A stretch of 64,000 bases of DNA. Origin: Oligoflexales bacterium. Lineage in GTDB: Bacteria > Bdellovibrionota_B > Oligoflexia > Oligoflexales > JALZUQ01. Both the position numbers and the translations under genes were made by a program. Of the stretch, positions 1-9,276 are shown piece after piece. Where the stretch lies: positions 42,291-106,290 of the forward strand of contig JALZUQ010000024.1 of assembly GCA_023301465.1 (NCBI GenBank), in the 5' to 3' direction. Each line of letters opens with the position of its first letter. Within the stretch, counting starts at the first letter, position 1. The notes beneath the pieces are model-generated. The model saw only the letters and a list, made by a program, of their open reading frames with translations, made no database searches and was not told where the DNA came from.

Positions 1-146
1 TTCCCTGATGAAAAGGCTAGTTGTTGATTTAAACTTATGTAAAATCATAGCCTTACGACCATTCGGCCTATCATCTCTTTCATTTCATCCCAGAATTCAA
101 TATAGCTTAATAGCATTAATAAAACCCAGAGGCAGAAGCAAAGACT

Positions 147-1718
147 ATGAACAAAAAGCACAATATTATCAGTTATATTTTTATTCTATTAGTACTCTTA
201 AGTGGAAGTGCAAGAGCAGATGATGAAAGCCCAGTCATCGAAAATGACCCACAAGAGCATGGTGATGTTAGGTACTTAATACCTTCATCAAGGCCAGGTT
301 TGCAGTACCGTGCAAAAATATCCTTAAAGTTTAAAGCAGGGGTTCTACAAGTGCTTAACTTTGTAAAAAGAGACTTTGGGCTTCCTGCGAACCAAGCTTT
401 TGAGTATGTAAATGAAAATATCTCAGAAGATTTTATAACAAATATTATTGTCATTGTAGATTCCGAAGGTGAAAAAAAGCAATATCTCTTAAACCCAGCA
501 ACAATTAGTAATAAAAGTCATAGCCAGTTTAAGATTGGAGATATTAAAAAAATTGATGTTTTTGTTATTGCAGTAGACAAGCAAACTGGTGAGAAGTTTA
601 GTAAAAAATTAACTCTGTCGGATAAATACTTTATTGATAATGGAGAGCCTTTTAAGGCTGGTAAGCATTATATTCCAATAAAAGCAAAAGAAGGCGTGGC
701 CATACCTCAAGAAGAATTGAATGAGGGGCATTCTGAAGAGGCTGCAGAGAAACCAGCCAATCAATCACAAATCAATGGTGTGATTTTACCTATCGCTTTA
801 TATAAGAGTCAATTCTTTCCCTCATCAAAACAAAAAGTGAAGCTGGTACATAAAAGCGAGAGTAATAAAACTCGTTCTTTTTTGACTTTTAAAGTTAAAA
901 ATGGAGTTTTGAGTATTAAAAATCTAGAACGTAGTAGTTTTGGTTTTATGAGCCTAAAAACTCAAACTGGTCTTGTGGCTCCCCCTGTTATTGTTATCAA
1001 TGATCGAAAAAACAACCAACAGTATATCTTAAACACTCTCGAATTGACTAGAAATGGCCTTGCTCGATATACGCTCCCAACGGAACTTGATAATATTGAA
1101 ATTCAATTAAATACCCAAGCAGGAAACTGGGAAACAGCTTCAGGATTAGATACTGTTTATCTTAAGAAAAGTGCGAATAAAAAATCAAAAGTTAAGGTAG
1201 ATCCAACCGAACTATACCCGGCAAGAATGTTTGAGAAATCTTTTGCGTCCTATTTAGAGCAATTTAAAATGTTGTTTGCGAACGAAACACTGAGGGATTT
1301 TCAATCAACAGAGAATGGTGAAGTAAACACTTTAAAATATAGTGTTGATGTTGGGAGTGAGCTGTTTGAAGGTAGTTTTGATTTTGCTGTCTCAAAAAAT
1401 ATTTTGAGAATAGAGCATTTTCAAAACAATAGACTGTTAAGTCATATGTCAGAGCGAAAACCATCACCTTTAAATTTCAAAGCAGTTTTTGCACTTGCAA
1501 CGAAAACACATCTAGTGACGATTGAATTAACTCCAGACTCTTTTGGAGATGGAGAATATGCTAAATTTGAACTTCCTGAAGAAGTCTCTGGGAATGATTT
1601 AGTTATTTATCCTCTATTAGACGTTTTTGATAGTAATTTGCAGTATTCTAGAAGATTTGCTTTTCGTGCTGGAAATGATGGCGATGGTTCTAGCTGTTTT
1701 GTGGGTTTAAATAGGTAA
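147..1718 (+). CDS. Secreted beta-rich repeat protein, unknown function
   Basis: 523 residues starting at ATG 147 behind a purine-rich stretch (cagaggcag). The N-terminus is a Sec signal peptide: lysines at 3-4, a hydrophobic run and a likely cut after SARA near residue 25. The mature protein looks beta-rich and seems to hold about three diverged copies of a ~110-residue unit. Copies one and two share a 'FK..GVL' strand followed by a 'VIVI.D....QY.LN' strand; the third is weaker, around residues 400-510. There is no membrane segment after the signal and no catalytic motif I recognise, so a periplasmic or secreted structural or binding role is only inference. It stands alone, facing the caspase-like gene across a 276-base gap. 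The reading frame is long and intact, so I am confident it is a gene but not of its function. Confidence 0.85.
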   Translation: MNKKHNIISYIFILLVLLSGSARADDESPVIENDPQEHGDVRYLIPSSRPGLQYRAKISLKFKAGVLQVLNFVKRDFGLPANQAFEYVNENISEDFITNIIVIVDSEGEKKQYLLNPATISNKSHSQFKIGDIKKIDVFVIAVDKQTGEKFSKKLTLSDKYFIDNGEPFKAGKHYIPIKAKEGVAIPQEELNEGHSEEAAEKPANQSQINGVILPIALYKSQFFPSSKQKVKLVHKSESNKTRSFLTFKVKNGVLSIKNLERSSFGFMSLKTQTGLVAPPVIVINDRKNNQQYILNTLELTRNGLARYTLPTELDNIEIQLNTQAGNWETASGLDTVYLKKSANKKSKVKVDPTELYPARMFEKSFASYLEQFKMLFANETLRDFQSTENGEVNTLKYSVDVGSELFEGSFDFAVSKNILRIEHFQNNRLLSHMSERKPSPLNFKAVFALATKTHLVTIELTPDSFGDGEYAKFELPEEVSGNDLVIYPLLDVFDSNLQYSRRFAFRAGNDGDGSSCFVGLNR

Positions 1719-1853
1719 ATGGTTTGGGGCTGATTAAAATGCAAACCCGATACTGGCTTTGAAGCAATAGTCGAATGCTCTACTAACATTACCAATGGTT
1801 AATGTTTCAAGCTCCTTTAAACCATCGTTGGTTGATGAATCTTCTGATGAAAA

Positions 1854-1907
1854 ATTGTCACCGTTCGTTGATAAGTTTCCTGAGAAACTCTCGGATGAAG
1901 TGACAAT
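1854..1907. other. Nested inverted repeat between convergent genes
   Basis: A 7-bp outer pair (attgtca at 1854-1860, tgacaat at 1901-1907) encloses ccg/cgg and a 6-bp inner stem agtttc/gaaact at 1874-1879 and 1884-1889 with a 4-base ctga loop. It lies between two convergent genes. There is no run of T on either strand, so it is not a standard intrinsic terminator. It could fold as RNA from either direction. Confidence 0.4.
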
Positions 1908-1994
1908 CTAAGATAAGCAAATAGATGTAATGAAGAGAAATGAGCCAAACAAAAATTGGTATTACAACTATTTATAAAATGGCAAGAATAATCA

Positions 1995-3557
1995 CTATAA
2001 GTCTCCATCAATAATGATTTCAAATCCCTCAGGTAATTCATCTTCTTCATTGTTTTGTGATTTTGTTGAATTCTCATGTTTGAAACATAAATCTTCAGCG
2101 ATATTTGAATCCGTTCTACTTAAACTATTTTGATGAATTCTTTTATGAATGATTTTTAGTAATGTTCTAAAATGATCAAACGATATATCTTCTTTGTGTT
2201 TACATAAAAACATTTCTTTTTCAGTGTTGTTGATGAAATTCACATTCATGTTCTGTCTCGCTTCTTTTATGATTTGAGGGGATGATAATGAAAGAATTTT
2301 ATTTTCGTTGGTTATAAAAGAGCCCGCTTTATATATTTGGATGTTCGATACTCCAAAAAACTCCCCATATAAGAATGTTTGTTCAGCTTCTGTGAGATTG
2401 TTGCCAAGGAGTGAGTTTAAATCTTTCTCAGGATCTAGGCCTGTAAAGTTCTTGAAAATATCACTTAATAAGTTTTTTGGTAACTTTTTGGTGCTGTCTT
2501 GTATGGACTTAAATGTGCTGCAAACAACTCCCATTGGATTGACCAAGTTGTTTACTCGATGCTCCTGTTTTTGAATGCATGTTGTTAGTTTTGAACTGAT
2601 ATCTATGTATTTTTCAAACTCTTTGAGGGTAATATCATCAATGTCTTTTAACTCCCCAAGTTTTTCAATGCCGTACTCTTCAATTTCTTTACTTGTAAAC
2701 TTTAGGTGAAAAGGTTGGTCTATTGTGTCTAGGTTATTTGCATAGCCTTTGAGAGCTAAGTTAACCCCATGGCTCAACGCAGACATAAACGAATTTTCGT
2801 GCTGACCAAAGCCATGTTGAGGGGCCATGGATGACTCACCTGTGATAAGCATTAAGTCTAGATTTTGTGCGTACTTAGGGATGTGTGGAATAATATTTCC
2901 ACTGTAACAAGGTTCCATGAAGGCAAGGATCTCTGGTTTCAGGTTTCTGCTTTTTCCAATATTATTTAATGGTAAAATAATTTTTTCCCATAGTTCGCTC
3001 CAAGTGATTTTGGATTCGATTTCTTCGTTATTTATATTGCTTAGGCCCTTTGTCACTACTTCAAAATATCCATCGCCTTTTCCCGTGGTAGTTCTTCCGT
3101 GTGCAAATAAATGAAAAATTATTTCAATCCTTTTTGTTTCTTTGGTGATCTTTGATTCAAGCTCTTGAATAACTTTTTGAAGTGATTTTATAATCTCAGA
3201 GTGTGAATGTGCTTCAGTATGAGAAAATATTTCAGATGCTCCGTATGCTTTCTTTGCAACATTTGAAATGAGATACTTCGAATAACCTTTTCCAAGGTTT
3301 GTGTTGACCGTAGAGTTCAAAGCACTCCATAAGGTGTCACCACCGTTTGAAAGAATATCTTCAGAATATATTGCAACGACAGCTTTTAATGTCGATTTAT
3401 CAAACTGCTCTGTTCCTTGAAGCAGTCTTGCAGTGTCTTCTTTATTGATAGTGGATATTTCAGAGCTCTTCTGAGTAGACTTGCAGCCTAAGACTATTGC
3501 TACGATCAATATGGATGTCGTGTAGAAACTCACTTTATAAAGCCTTGTTTGTTTCAT
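1995..3557 (-). CDS. Caspase-fold (clan CD) peptidase-like lipoprotein
   Basis: 520 residues. The N-terminus has a lipoprotein signal ending at 'VLGC' with Cys25 as lipid site, so the protein is membrane-anchored. Two motifs fit a clan CD cysteine peptidase (caspase/legumain/gingipain fold): a strand plus His-Gly, 'FHLFAHG' with His153, and a strand plus Cys, 'LAFMEPCYSG' with Cys217, about 64 residues later. A following 'LITGESSMAPQ' strand matches the strand that usually comes after the Cys loop in this fold. The last 250 residues are helical and charged with no known domain. It is a single gene, separated from hppA by a terminator. No Shine-Dalgarno sequence is obvious. Assignment rests on the His/Cys pair and the order of strands; the peptidase activity and substrate are not known. 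Confidence 0.75.
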   Translation of the reverse strand: MKQTRLYKVSFYTTSILIVAIVLGCKSTQKSSEISTINKEDTARLLQGTEQFDKSTLKAVVAIYSEDILSNGGDTLWSALNSTVNTNLGKGYSKYLISNVAKKAYGASEIFSHTEAHSHSEIIKSLQKVIQELESKITKETKRIEIIFHLFAHGRTTTGKGDGYFEVVTKGLSNINNEEIESKITWSELWEKIILPLNNIGKSRNLKPEILAFMEPCYSGNIIPHIPKYAQNLDLMLITGESSMAPQHGFGQHENSFMSALSHGVNLALKGYANNLDTIDQPFHLKFTSKEIEEYGIEKLGELKDIDDITLKEFEKYIDISSKLTTCIQKQEHRVNNLVNPMGVVCSTFKSIQDSTKKLPKNLLSDIFKNFTGLDPEKDLNSLLGNNLTEAEQTFLYGEFFGVSNIQIYKAGSFITNENKILSLSSPQIIKEARQNMNVNFINNTEKEMFLCKHKEDISFDHFRTLLKIIHKRIHQNSLSRTDSNIAEDLCFKHENSTKSQNNEEDELPEGFEIIIDGDL

Positions 3558-3708
3558 TATAAGTCGGAGTGAGTGCCGGATGGCTTAAAGGTTTGTTTGA
3601 GAAAGCTAGGTATAAGTATATGTATTAATTGGTTGTGTTGGTGTTTTTTATGAGGTCGTGAAGCGACTCTTTAGGGTGACTTCATGAAATAAGGTCTGGC
3701 AGGAAAAC

Positions 3709-3748
3709 TAAAAAACCCCCATCAAAATCATTGATGAGGGTTTTTTTG
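3709..3748 (-). terminator. Intrinsic terminator of hppA
   Basis: A GC-rich 10-bp stem (ccccc atcaa at 3716-3725, ttgatgaggg at 3731-3740) has a 5-base loop and T/A runs on both sides. On the minus strand it follows the hppA stop codon by about 20 bases and ends in TTTTTT. It could also stop plus-strand transcripts. Confidence 0.85.
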
Positions 3749-3765
3749 GTGGTAGTTAATTATTT

Positions 3766-5877
3766 TTAGTTAGTTAAAAACTGTAACAAGTATCCACCAT
3801 ATTCATTAAAGAAAGGTACGAATACCAAACTAATAATCGCCATGAGTTTCATGAGGATGTTTAGTGAGGGACCAGAAGTATCTTTGAATGGGTCTCCTAC
3901 CGTATCACCAACAACAGCAGCTGTGTGAGCGTCAGAACCTTTGCCGCCATGAGCACCGGTTTCGATGTATTTTTTTGCGTTATCCCAAGCACCACCTGAG
4001 TTAGATGCTGAAAGAGCCATAACCACACCACAAACCATAGATCCAGCTAGAACACCTGCAAGGGCTTTTGTTCCAAACAAGAACCCAACCACAAGAGGAG
4101 TTCCCATGACAAGCATTCCTGGTAGGAACATCTGATAAAGTGCTGCGTCAGTAGAGATAGCAACACACTTATTGTAATCAGGTTTGCCTTTGCCTTCTAG
4201 GATTCCGTACTCACGAAATTGTCTTCTTACTTCTTCGATCATCTCGTTTGCTGCAATACCTACTGCCTTCATTGTTTGAGCAGTAAATAAGAATGGAAGG
4301 ACACTACCAATCATTAGCCCTGCAAATACGATAGGCTCTAAAAGGTCAAGTGTTGGAATATTTGCTCTTGTTAAGAAAGCAGCAAACAATGCAAATGCAG
4401 TTAGAATAGCTGAGCCAATTGCAAAACCTTTGCCGATGGCAGCTGTTGTATTACCAGCAGCGTCTAACAAGTCAGTACGGTCACGTACTTCAGATCCTAG
4501 TTCACACATCTCAGCAATACCGCCAGCGTTATCACTGACTGGGCCGTAAGCATCGATAGTCAAGCCAACGGCGATGGTTGAGATCATACCGATGGCAGCC
4601 ATTGCAATTCCATACATTCCAGCAATAGTGAAAGAAACAAAAACAGTAACAGCAAGAGCAATGACTGGAATCAAAGCTGATTGATACCCAAGTGCCAAAC
4701 CGTAAATAATGTTTGTAGCAGCACCGGTTTCGGAAGCTTTTGCGACTTCTTGAACTGGCTTATAAGTGTGAGAAGTATAGTACTCAGTCACAAAACCAAT
4801 CAGTAGTCCACCCCAAAGTCCTAAAAGACTACAGATAAGAACTTCATTGTTGGTTACTTCAATGCCATTTACAGAAAATGACTCTACCATGGTTGTTTTT
4901 GTAAGAACCCAAATCGCAACCGTCATAAGAATAGTTGATAAAACTAACTGAAATTTTAGTGCAGGTTCTGCTGATTTTGCATCAGGTTTTAATTTTGCAA
5001 AGAAAGATGTGATTAAACAAATTGGAATACCAATTGCTGAAACTAAAAGTGGGTAAAGAAGGGCTGCTTCGTTGCCTTCTTGAGTTAATACTGCAGATGA
5101 AGCTGCAATGACAAGAGCGGCACAAGTTGCTTCTGCACAAGAACCAAATAAGTCAGCTCCCATACCAGCAATATCACCAACGTTATCACCAACGTTATCT
5201 GCAATAACAGCAGGGTTTCTTGGGTCATCTTCAGGGATGCCGGCTTCGACTTTACCGACAAGGTCAGCACCAACATCGGCAGCCTTCGTGTAGATGCCAC
5301 CACCAACACGGCCAAACAATGCAACAGTAGAACCGCCAAGTCCAAAGCCAGAAATAAGCTCCATCAATACATGGTGATCACTTACAAAAGTATTGAAAAT
5401 CAAATACATAAGGTACATGCCTAAAACTGCTAATGCAGTCAAAGAAAATCCCATCACAGCACCAGAGTCAAATGCAACTCTAAATGCACCTGGTAGACTT
5501 TCTGTTGCTTTTACAGTGGTACGAACATTTCCTAGAGTTGCAATCTTCATTCCTAAGAATGCACACAAACACGAAACAGCAGCACCAAATAAAAAAGCTA
5601 AGGCACTATAAAGGCCTTCGTTTATTTGTTCTTTGCCATCTACATCTAAAACAAAAACCATGAGTACCGCAAAAATGACGGAAAAGATTCCGACAAACCA
5701 ATACTCGCGAGATAGAAATGACATCGCACCATCAGAAATCGCTTTCGAAATTTCATTTAAGCGGTCTGTGGTTGCTTGGTTTGATGACTCAACCTTTACG
5801 AGTTTTACTCGTTTAGCGTAATAAAAAGCAGCACCTAAACCAATGGCGACGCAAAGAAAAATGATGGCTGACAGCAC
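3766..5877 (-). CDS. hppA: Membrane-bound ion-translocating pyrophosphatase
   Basis: 703 residues, the usual family length, with about 16 membrane segments. It hydrolyses pyrophosphate in the cytoplasm and pumps H+ or Na+ across the inner membrane. Diagnostic motifs are '[18 protein letters not shown]', '[19 protein letters not shown]' and the C-terminal '[18 protein letters not shown]'. In '[10 protein letters not shown]' the position that decides potassium dependence is Ala rather than Lys, so this should be the K+-dependent type (known rule for the family; not tested here). Which ion is pumped cannot be read safely. The start is GTG 5877 with GGAGG five bases upstream. It is transcribed alone and ends at a strong terminator. 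A 12-bp palindrome sits 46-58 bases upstream. The gene recycles biosynthetic PPi into an ion gradient. Confidence 0.97.
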   Translation of the reverse strand: MLSAIIFLCVAIGLGAAFYYAKRVKLVKVESSNQATTDRLNEISKAISDGAMSFLSREYWFVGIFSVIFAVLMVFVLDVDGKEQINEGLYSALAFLFGAAVSCLCAFLGMKIATLGNVRTTVKATESLPGAFRVAFDSGAVMGFSLTALAVLGMYLMYLIFNTFVSDHHVLMELISGFGLGGSTVALFGRVGGGIYTKAADVGADLVGKVEAGIPEDDPRNPAVIADNVGDNVGDIAGMGADLFGSCAEATCAALVIAASSAVLTQEGNEAALLYPLLVSAIGIPICLITSFFAKLKPDAKSAEPALKFQLVLSTILMTVAIWVLTKTTMVESFSVNGIEVTNNEVLICSLLGLWGGLLIGFVTEYYTSHTYKPVQEVAKASETGAATNIIYGLALGYQSALIPVIALAVTVFVSFTIAGMYGIAMAAIGMISTIAVGLTIDAYGPVSDNAGGIAEMCELGSEVRDRTDLLDAAGNTTAAIGKGFAIGSAILTAFALFAAFLTRANIPTLDLLEPIVFAGLMIGSVLPFLFTAQTMKAVGIAANEMIEEVRRQFREYGILEGKGKPDYNKCVAISTDAALYQMFLPGMLVMGTPLVVGFLFGTKALAGVLAGSMVCGVVMALSASNSGGAWDNAKKYIETGAHGGKGSDAHTAAVVGDTVGDPFKDTSGPSLNILMKLMAIISLVFVPFFNEYGGYLLQFLTN

Positions 5878-5923
5878 TTAAACCTCCAACGATTTCAAAG
5901 TCATAAATAGACACATGTTATGC

Positions 5924-5972
5924 CAACCTAGGTTGAAACGAGCAAGCTTTTTTGCCATCTGGGGAGCTTGCT
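5924..5972. promoter_or_regulatory. Paired palindromes in the hppA upstream region
   Basis: A perfect 12-bp palindrome CAACCTAGGTTG at 5924-5935 is followed by an 8-bp inverted repeat agcaagct/agcttgct at 5941-5948 and 5965-5972. Both lie in the divergent region between hppA and the response regulator gene. On the minus strand the first ends in TTGGCA, a possible -35 for hppA. An operator role is inference. Confidence 0.4.
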
Positions 5973-6076
5973 GGTCTTAAAATGGTCAATGAATTTATAG
6001 TCTTACTTTATATATGATGATTTGTCGTTCAAAATTATCATGAATACTGCCGATCTATAAGGCAAAGGGAGGCTGT

Positions 6077-6892
6077 TTGAGTCAGTTGAATTCCAAAAAA
6101 CTTTTGATCGTAGACGACGAACCAGGCGTTAGAGAGGGACTCGCTTTCGTAGGTGAACTCGCTGATATGAAGGTTGTTGAAGCAAGCAATGGCAAAGAAG
6201 CTGTTGAGATTCTATCGCAGTCAAATCATGGTGTTGGTGTTATTTTGAGTGATCGCGTCATGCCAGAGATGAACGGTACTGAGTTTTTAAAGTGGGTGGG
6301 TGACTCTAGAATGAATATTCCATTTATCTTTATCACTGGATTACCTTCAACAGAGTTTACAGTGCATGCTTTTCAGCTAGGTGCATTTGATTGCTTAGAA
6401 AAGCCCTTTAGGATTCAGCATGTATCTAGTGTTATCGAGTCATCTCAAAACTATCAACACGAGTTTGATCGGTTCTCTTCACTTATAAAGGAAGAGAGCT
6501 TTTTTACCGCTATAAGGGTTGAGGCTTCTCTTCAGGGGTTGTCAAAAGCTAGTAGTAAATCGCAACAAGAAATGATTGTAGAGCTTTTAGGCTATTTTAG
6601 TGAATCTGTAAAAAGTATTAAAAATAATACAGATGGGATCATCGACTTGGGTTTTGTGTTTCGTGGGTTCCATCATTTGAGCAGCTGCTATTGTCATCAG
6701 AACTCCACTGACCGTTGGCCTTTGGGTGTGTTTATTCTGCAAAACCTAGCCTATCTACGTGTCCATCAACAGGCTGGAGAGCGTTTAAAGCTTAGTCTTT
6801 TAGAAGCTATTTCTTTGGCTGGGCGTTGGGTTTCTCAAAATGAAGATATTACCAATGAGACAAATACTTTTTTAAAGCAATTTGCCGCCTGA
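6077..6892 (+). CDS. Response regulator with unknown C-terminal output domain
   Basis: 271 residues. The start is TTG 6077, chosen because AAAGGGAGG lies just upstream. Residues 7-120 form a CheY-like receiver: acidic pair Asp13-Asp14, phospho-acceptor Asp59 in 'ILSDRVMPEMNG', Thr87 in 'FITG' and Lys109 in 'LEKPF'. The remaining 150 residues are mostly helical, with several Cys and His around 195-205 ('HHLSSCYCHQN'). They contain no helix-turn-helix, GGDEF, EAL, HD or AAA+ motif, so the output is unknown; protein-protein control is possible. No kinase is adjacent; the only kinase in the window is at 38979-40088. It overlaps or abuts pyrD, but a functional link is unlikely. The receiver call is firm. 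Confidence 0.9.
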   Translation: MSQLNSKKLLIVDDEPGVREGLAFVGELADMKVVEASNGKEAVEILSQSNHGVGVILSDRVMPEMNGTEFLKWVGDSRMNIPFIFITGLPSTEFTVHAFQLGAFDCLEKPFRIQHVSSVIESSQNYQHEFDRFSSLIKEESFFTAIRVEASLQGLSKASSKSQQEMIVELLGYFSESVKSIKNNTDGIIDLGFVFRGFHHLSSCYCHQNSTDRWPLGVFILQNLAYLRVHQQAGERLKLSLLEAISLAGRWVSQNEDITNETNTFLKQFAA

Positions 6893-6923
6893 CAAACTCC
6901 TACCATCAAGCTATATTTATCAT

Positions 6924-7973
6924 ATGAGTTTATCTATAAAAATTGCTGACCTATCTACAGCGATGTTAAGAATGCTGCCTGCAGAAATGTCTCACCGTGT
7001 TGGTATGATGGCACTCCAAAAAGGTATGCATCAAATGCTACCTGCCATGAACCTTCAAAGGTTTTACCGTAGGATGTCATCTAATGTTCCTGGTCTAGGG
7101 AATCTGAGGCATCCCATTGGTCTTGCTGCAGGGTTTGATAAAAACGCAGAATGCCCACAAGCATTTGTGGACCTTGGTTTTTCATTTGTAGAAGTTGGTA
7201 CAGTGACTCTTAGTCCTCAAATCGGAAATCCAAAACCACGCTTATTTCGCCTCAAAGAGCAACGTGCCATTATCAATAGAATGGGTTTTAATAATCATGG
7301 CTCTAAGGAACTTCAAAACCGCTTAAGTGATTTGCGGTGGGCTTTTGATCAGACCCCTCTTGGGGTAAATATTGGAAGAGGTAAGCAGACCGCCAATGAA
7401 TTTGCTCACCAAGAGTATCGAGATTTATTAGAGCTATTCTTAGATAAGTCTAGTTACATGGTTATTAATATTTCTTCGCCTAACACCCCTAACTTACGTG
7501 AGTTAGCTACACCTAAATTTTTACAATTACTTGTGAGTGAGTTAAGTCCAACTCAAATAGGGAAAATTTGGTTGAAGTTTGATCCAGACCTTCCAAAAAA
7601 ACATTTTCAGAGTCTTGTTGAAAAGGCGACTGAATTAAACTTCGGGGGTATCATTCTTACGAACACCCACCGTGTTGAACAACCATATCAAGGTGGATTA
7701 AGCGGCCACCCTGTGACAACCATGAGTAACCTATTTTTACAGTGGGCTTATGAAGTTCATAGTGGAAAATTACCAATGGTGGGTGTGGGCGGTATATTAT
7801 CCGGAAGAGACATCTTTGAAAAAATTAAGCTTGGTGCTTCTTGTGTGCAAGTATACTCCGCACTTGTGTACCGCGGACCATATACAGTTTTTAAATTACT
7901 TACAGAGCTCCAAGAAGAGATGGACCTTGTTGGAGCTGTGCATCTTGATGAAGTCCGTGGTTCTTACTACTAA
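6924..7973 (+). CDS. pyrD: Dihydroorotate dehydrogenase (quinone), class 2
   Basis: 349 residues from ATG 6924. A TTG at 6882 in the same frame would overlap the upstream gene and add residues with no family counterpart. The enzyme oxidises dihydroorotate to orotate with FMN and passes electrons to membrane quinone (pyrimidine synthesis). Family motifs are 'HPIGLAAGFDKNAE', 'PKPRLFRLKEQRAIINRMG', the catalytic-serine region 'VINISSPNTPNLREL', 'LKFDPDL' and the phosphate-binding 'VGVGGILSGRD'. The Ser-type loop and the N-terminal extension mark class 2, the membrane-linked form. No clear ribosome binding site precedes the ATG. pyrE, the next pathway step, also lies in the window but in the Bat operon. 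Confidence 0.96.
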   Translation: MSLSIKIADLSTAMLRMLPAEMSHRVGMMALQKGMHQMLPAMNLQRFYRRMSSNVPGLGNLRHPIGLAAGFDKNAECPQAFVDLGFSFVEVGTVTLSPQIGNPKPRLFRLKEQRAIINRMGFNNHGSKELQNRLSDLRWAFDQTPLGVNIGRGKQTANEFAHQEYRDLLELFLDKSSYMVINISSPNTPNLRELATPKFLQLLVSELSPTQIGKIWLKFDPDLPKKHFQSLVEKATELNFGGIILTNTHRVEQPYQGGLSGHPVTTMSNLFLQWAYEVHSGKLPMVGVGGILSGRDIFEKIKLGASCVQVYSALVYRGPYTVFKLLTELQEEMDLVGAVHLDEVRGSYY

Positions 7974-8095
7974 CTTTGTTTGTAGTAAACACCATGGCTT
8001 TGGTTAGGTTCAATACCTGTGCCTCGTCTTTACCAAAGATTTTTTTACAAACAACAAGATAATTCCCTCCCAGAAATATTATTGAATATATTTGA

Positions 8096-9121
8096 TTAAT
8101 TTGAAGTGAAGATGACTCCGCGGTACAAATAGGCTTTTTTGTCTTTTCCGCAACGATTTACACTTATTAAATTCCCGATTTTTCCTTGTTGTAGACCACT
8201 AGTTCTTGTGTGAAATCCTAGTCTTTGATTGTCAAAATCGGTATTGCGATCATAGCTAGAGTTTGCAGGAAGAGGTAGCCCGTCAAGCGGGTAAAACCCC
8301 ATAGTTCTGTTGCTTATGAAATAAAGATTATGTTCAAAGTTCTGACCTGTGTAGTTGGCATTTTTTGTAAAAATATCTTTCAGTTTTTTTGCTGATATAA
8401 CAGCTCCAACAGTAATGGTTCCGGAGTCTTGTTTTTTACTGTCAGCAGCTGACATGCAAGTCATGAGGAGATGAGAGTCTTCTCCCCCACAAGCTGAAAT
8501 AATATCGTCAAGATAGTTAGGGGATGAAGGCATGACTTTACAACGTTTCCATCGAGTTAGGGTCGATTCAGCGACATTATGAATGATGCCGCTAAAAAAA
8601 GTTTCGTCACTTTGTTCAAAAAGGGTTTGTCTATTTTTGTTGTCAGTAATCGTGAATTGTTGGTGAGATTTGATCGTGAGTATTTCAAGGTTGGCTTGAG
8701 GGTCTTTGTTTTTGCAAGATGTAATGTCGTTTTCAAATTTGCATAAATCAAAAATATGTTTGCCAAGCTTGCACCGTGTTCCATTAAAACTAACTTTAGA
8801 AAGGTTGTTTTCATAGAAGTAGGTTTTAATGGAGACAATACATTCAGACTTAGATTTTATGTCATCATGTCGAAAAGACCCGCTACTTAAAATCCAACCC
8901 GTTTTTTTTGCTAAGCAAACGTCTTCAGTTTGAAGTTGTTCTTGAGTGATTGTTTCTATGGTTCCGTCTTTGCATGTAACTTTATAGCTTCCGTCTTTTT
9001 GACGTATAATCTCTTTGGCTTCTTTTAAGTCTTCAGTGTTGGAAAGGCTTATAGGGCCGCAGCTGGCTATGAGCAGTGCAAGTACTAAAGTTGTTAGAAA
9101 TTCTTTTGTAATATTAAACAT
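8096..9121 (-). CDS. Lipoprotein of unknown function
   Basis: 341 residues if started at ATG 9121, where 'CACGGAATAAAC' gives a Shine-Dalgarno-like sequence and the N-terminus becomes a clean lipoprotein signal (hydrophobic run, lipobox 'LIASC'). The in-frame extension to 9160 would place polar residues before the signal. The mature part is Cys- and Lys-rich, with Cys pairs such as 'CKFENDITSC' and a C-terminal half containing 'GFYPLDGLPLPANSSYDR'. I recognise no domain. It is divergent from the exported AAA+ operon with a 155-base shared upstream region, so shared control is possible. The envelope location is supported by the lipobox; function is unknown. Confidence 0.82.
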   Translation of the reverse strand: MFNITKEFLTTLVLALLIASCGPISLSNTEDLKEAKEIIRQKDGSYKVTCKDGTIETITQEQLQTEDVCLAKKTGWILSSGSFRHDDIKSKSECIVSIKTYFYENNLSKVSFNGTRCKLGKHIFDLCKFENDITSCKNKDPQANLEILTIKSHQQFTITDNKNRQTLFEQSDETFFSGIIHNVAESTLTRWKRCKVMPSSPNYLDDIISACGGEDSHLLMTCMSAADSKKQDSGTITVGAVISAKKLKDIFTKNANYTGQNFEHNLYFISNRTMGFYPLDGLPLPANSSYDRNTDFDNQRLGFHTRTSGLQQGKIGNLISVNRCGKDKKAYLYRGVIFTSN

Positions 9122-9276
9122 GTTTATTCCGTGTGCTATATTAAGTTCTAAATTTTCCACACCATAACTTTCTTATTTGTTCTTGACTACTTTTTTTTGA
9201 AAGCGTGCTGGTTATGGAGTTGCAACTCGTCATGGTTTTATTTATAAGTAGGAAAAGAATTACGGAATTGAATGAT

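Noticed and set aside
8..223. 71-codon ORF at the window start
   Set aside because: Overlaps the signal-peptide start of the gene at 147 in another frame; no supporting signals.
1817..2077. 86-codon minus-strand ORF at the end of the caspase-like gene
   Set aside because: Overlaps the real gene in another frame and has no start signal.
6882..6923. TTG 6882 as the pyrD start
   Set aside because: Would overlap the regulator gene and add residues with no family counterpart; ATG 6924 fits class 2 PyrD better.
9183..9217. TTGACT as promoter of the exported AAA+ operon
   Set aside because: No acceptable -10 at 16-18 bases; the nearest TTATGG is about 23 bases away.
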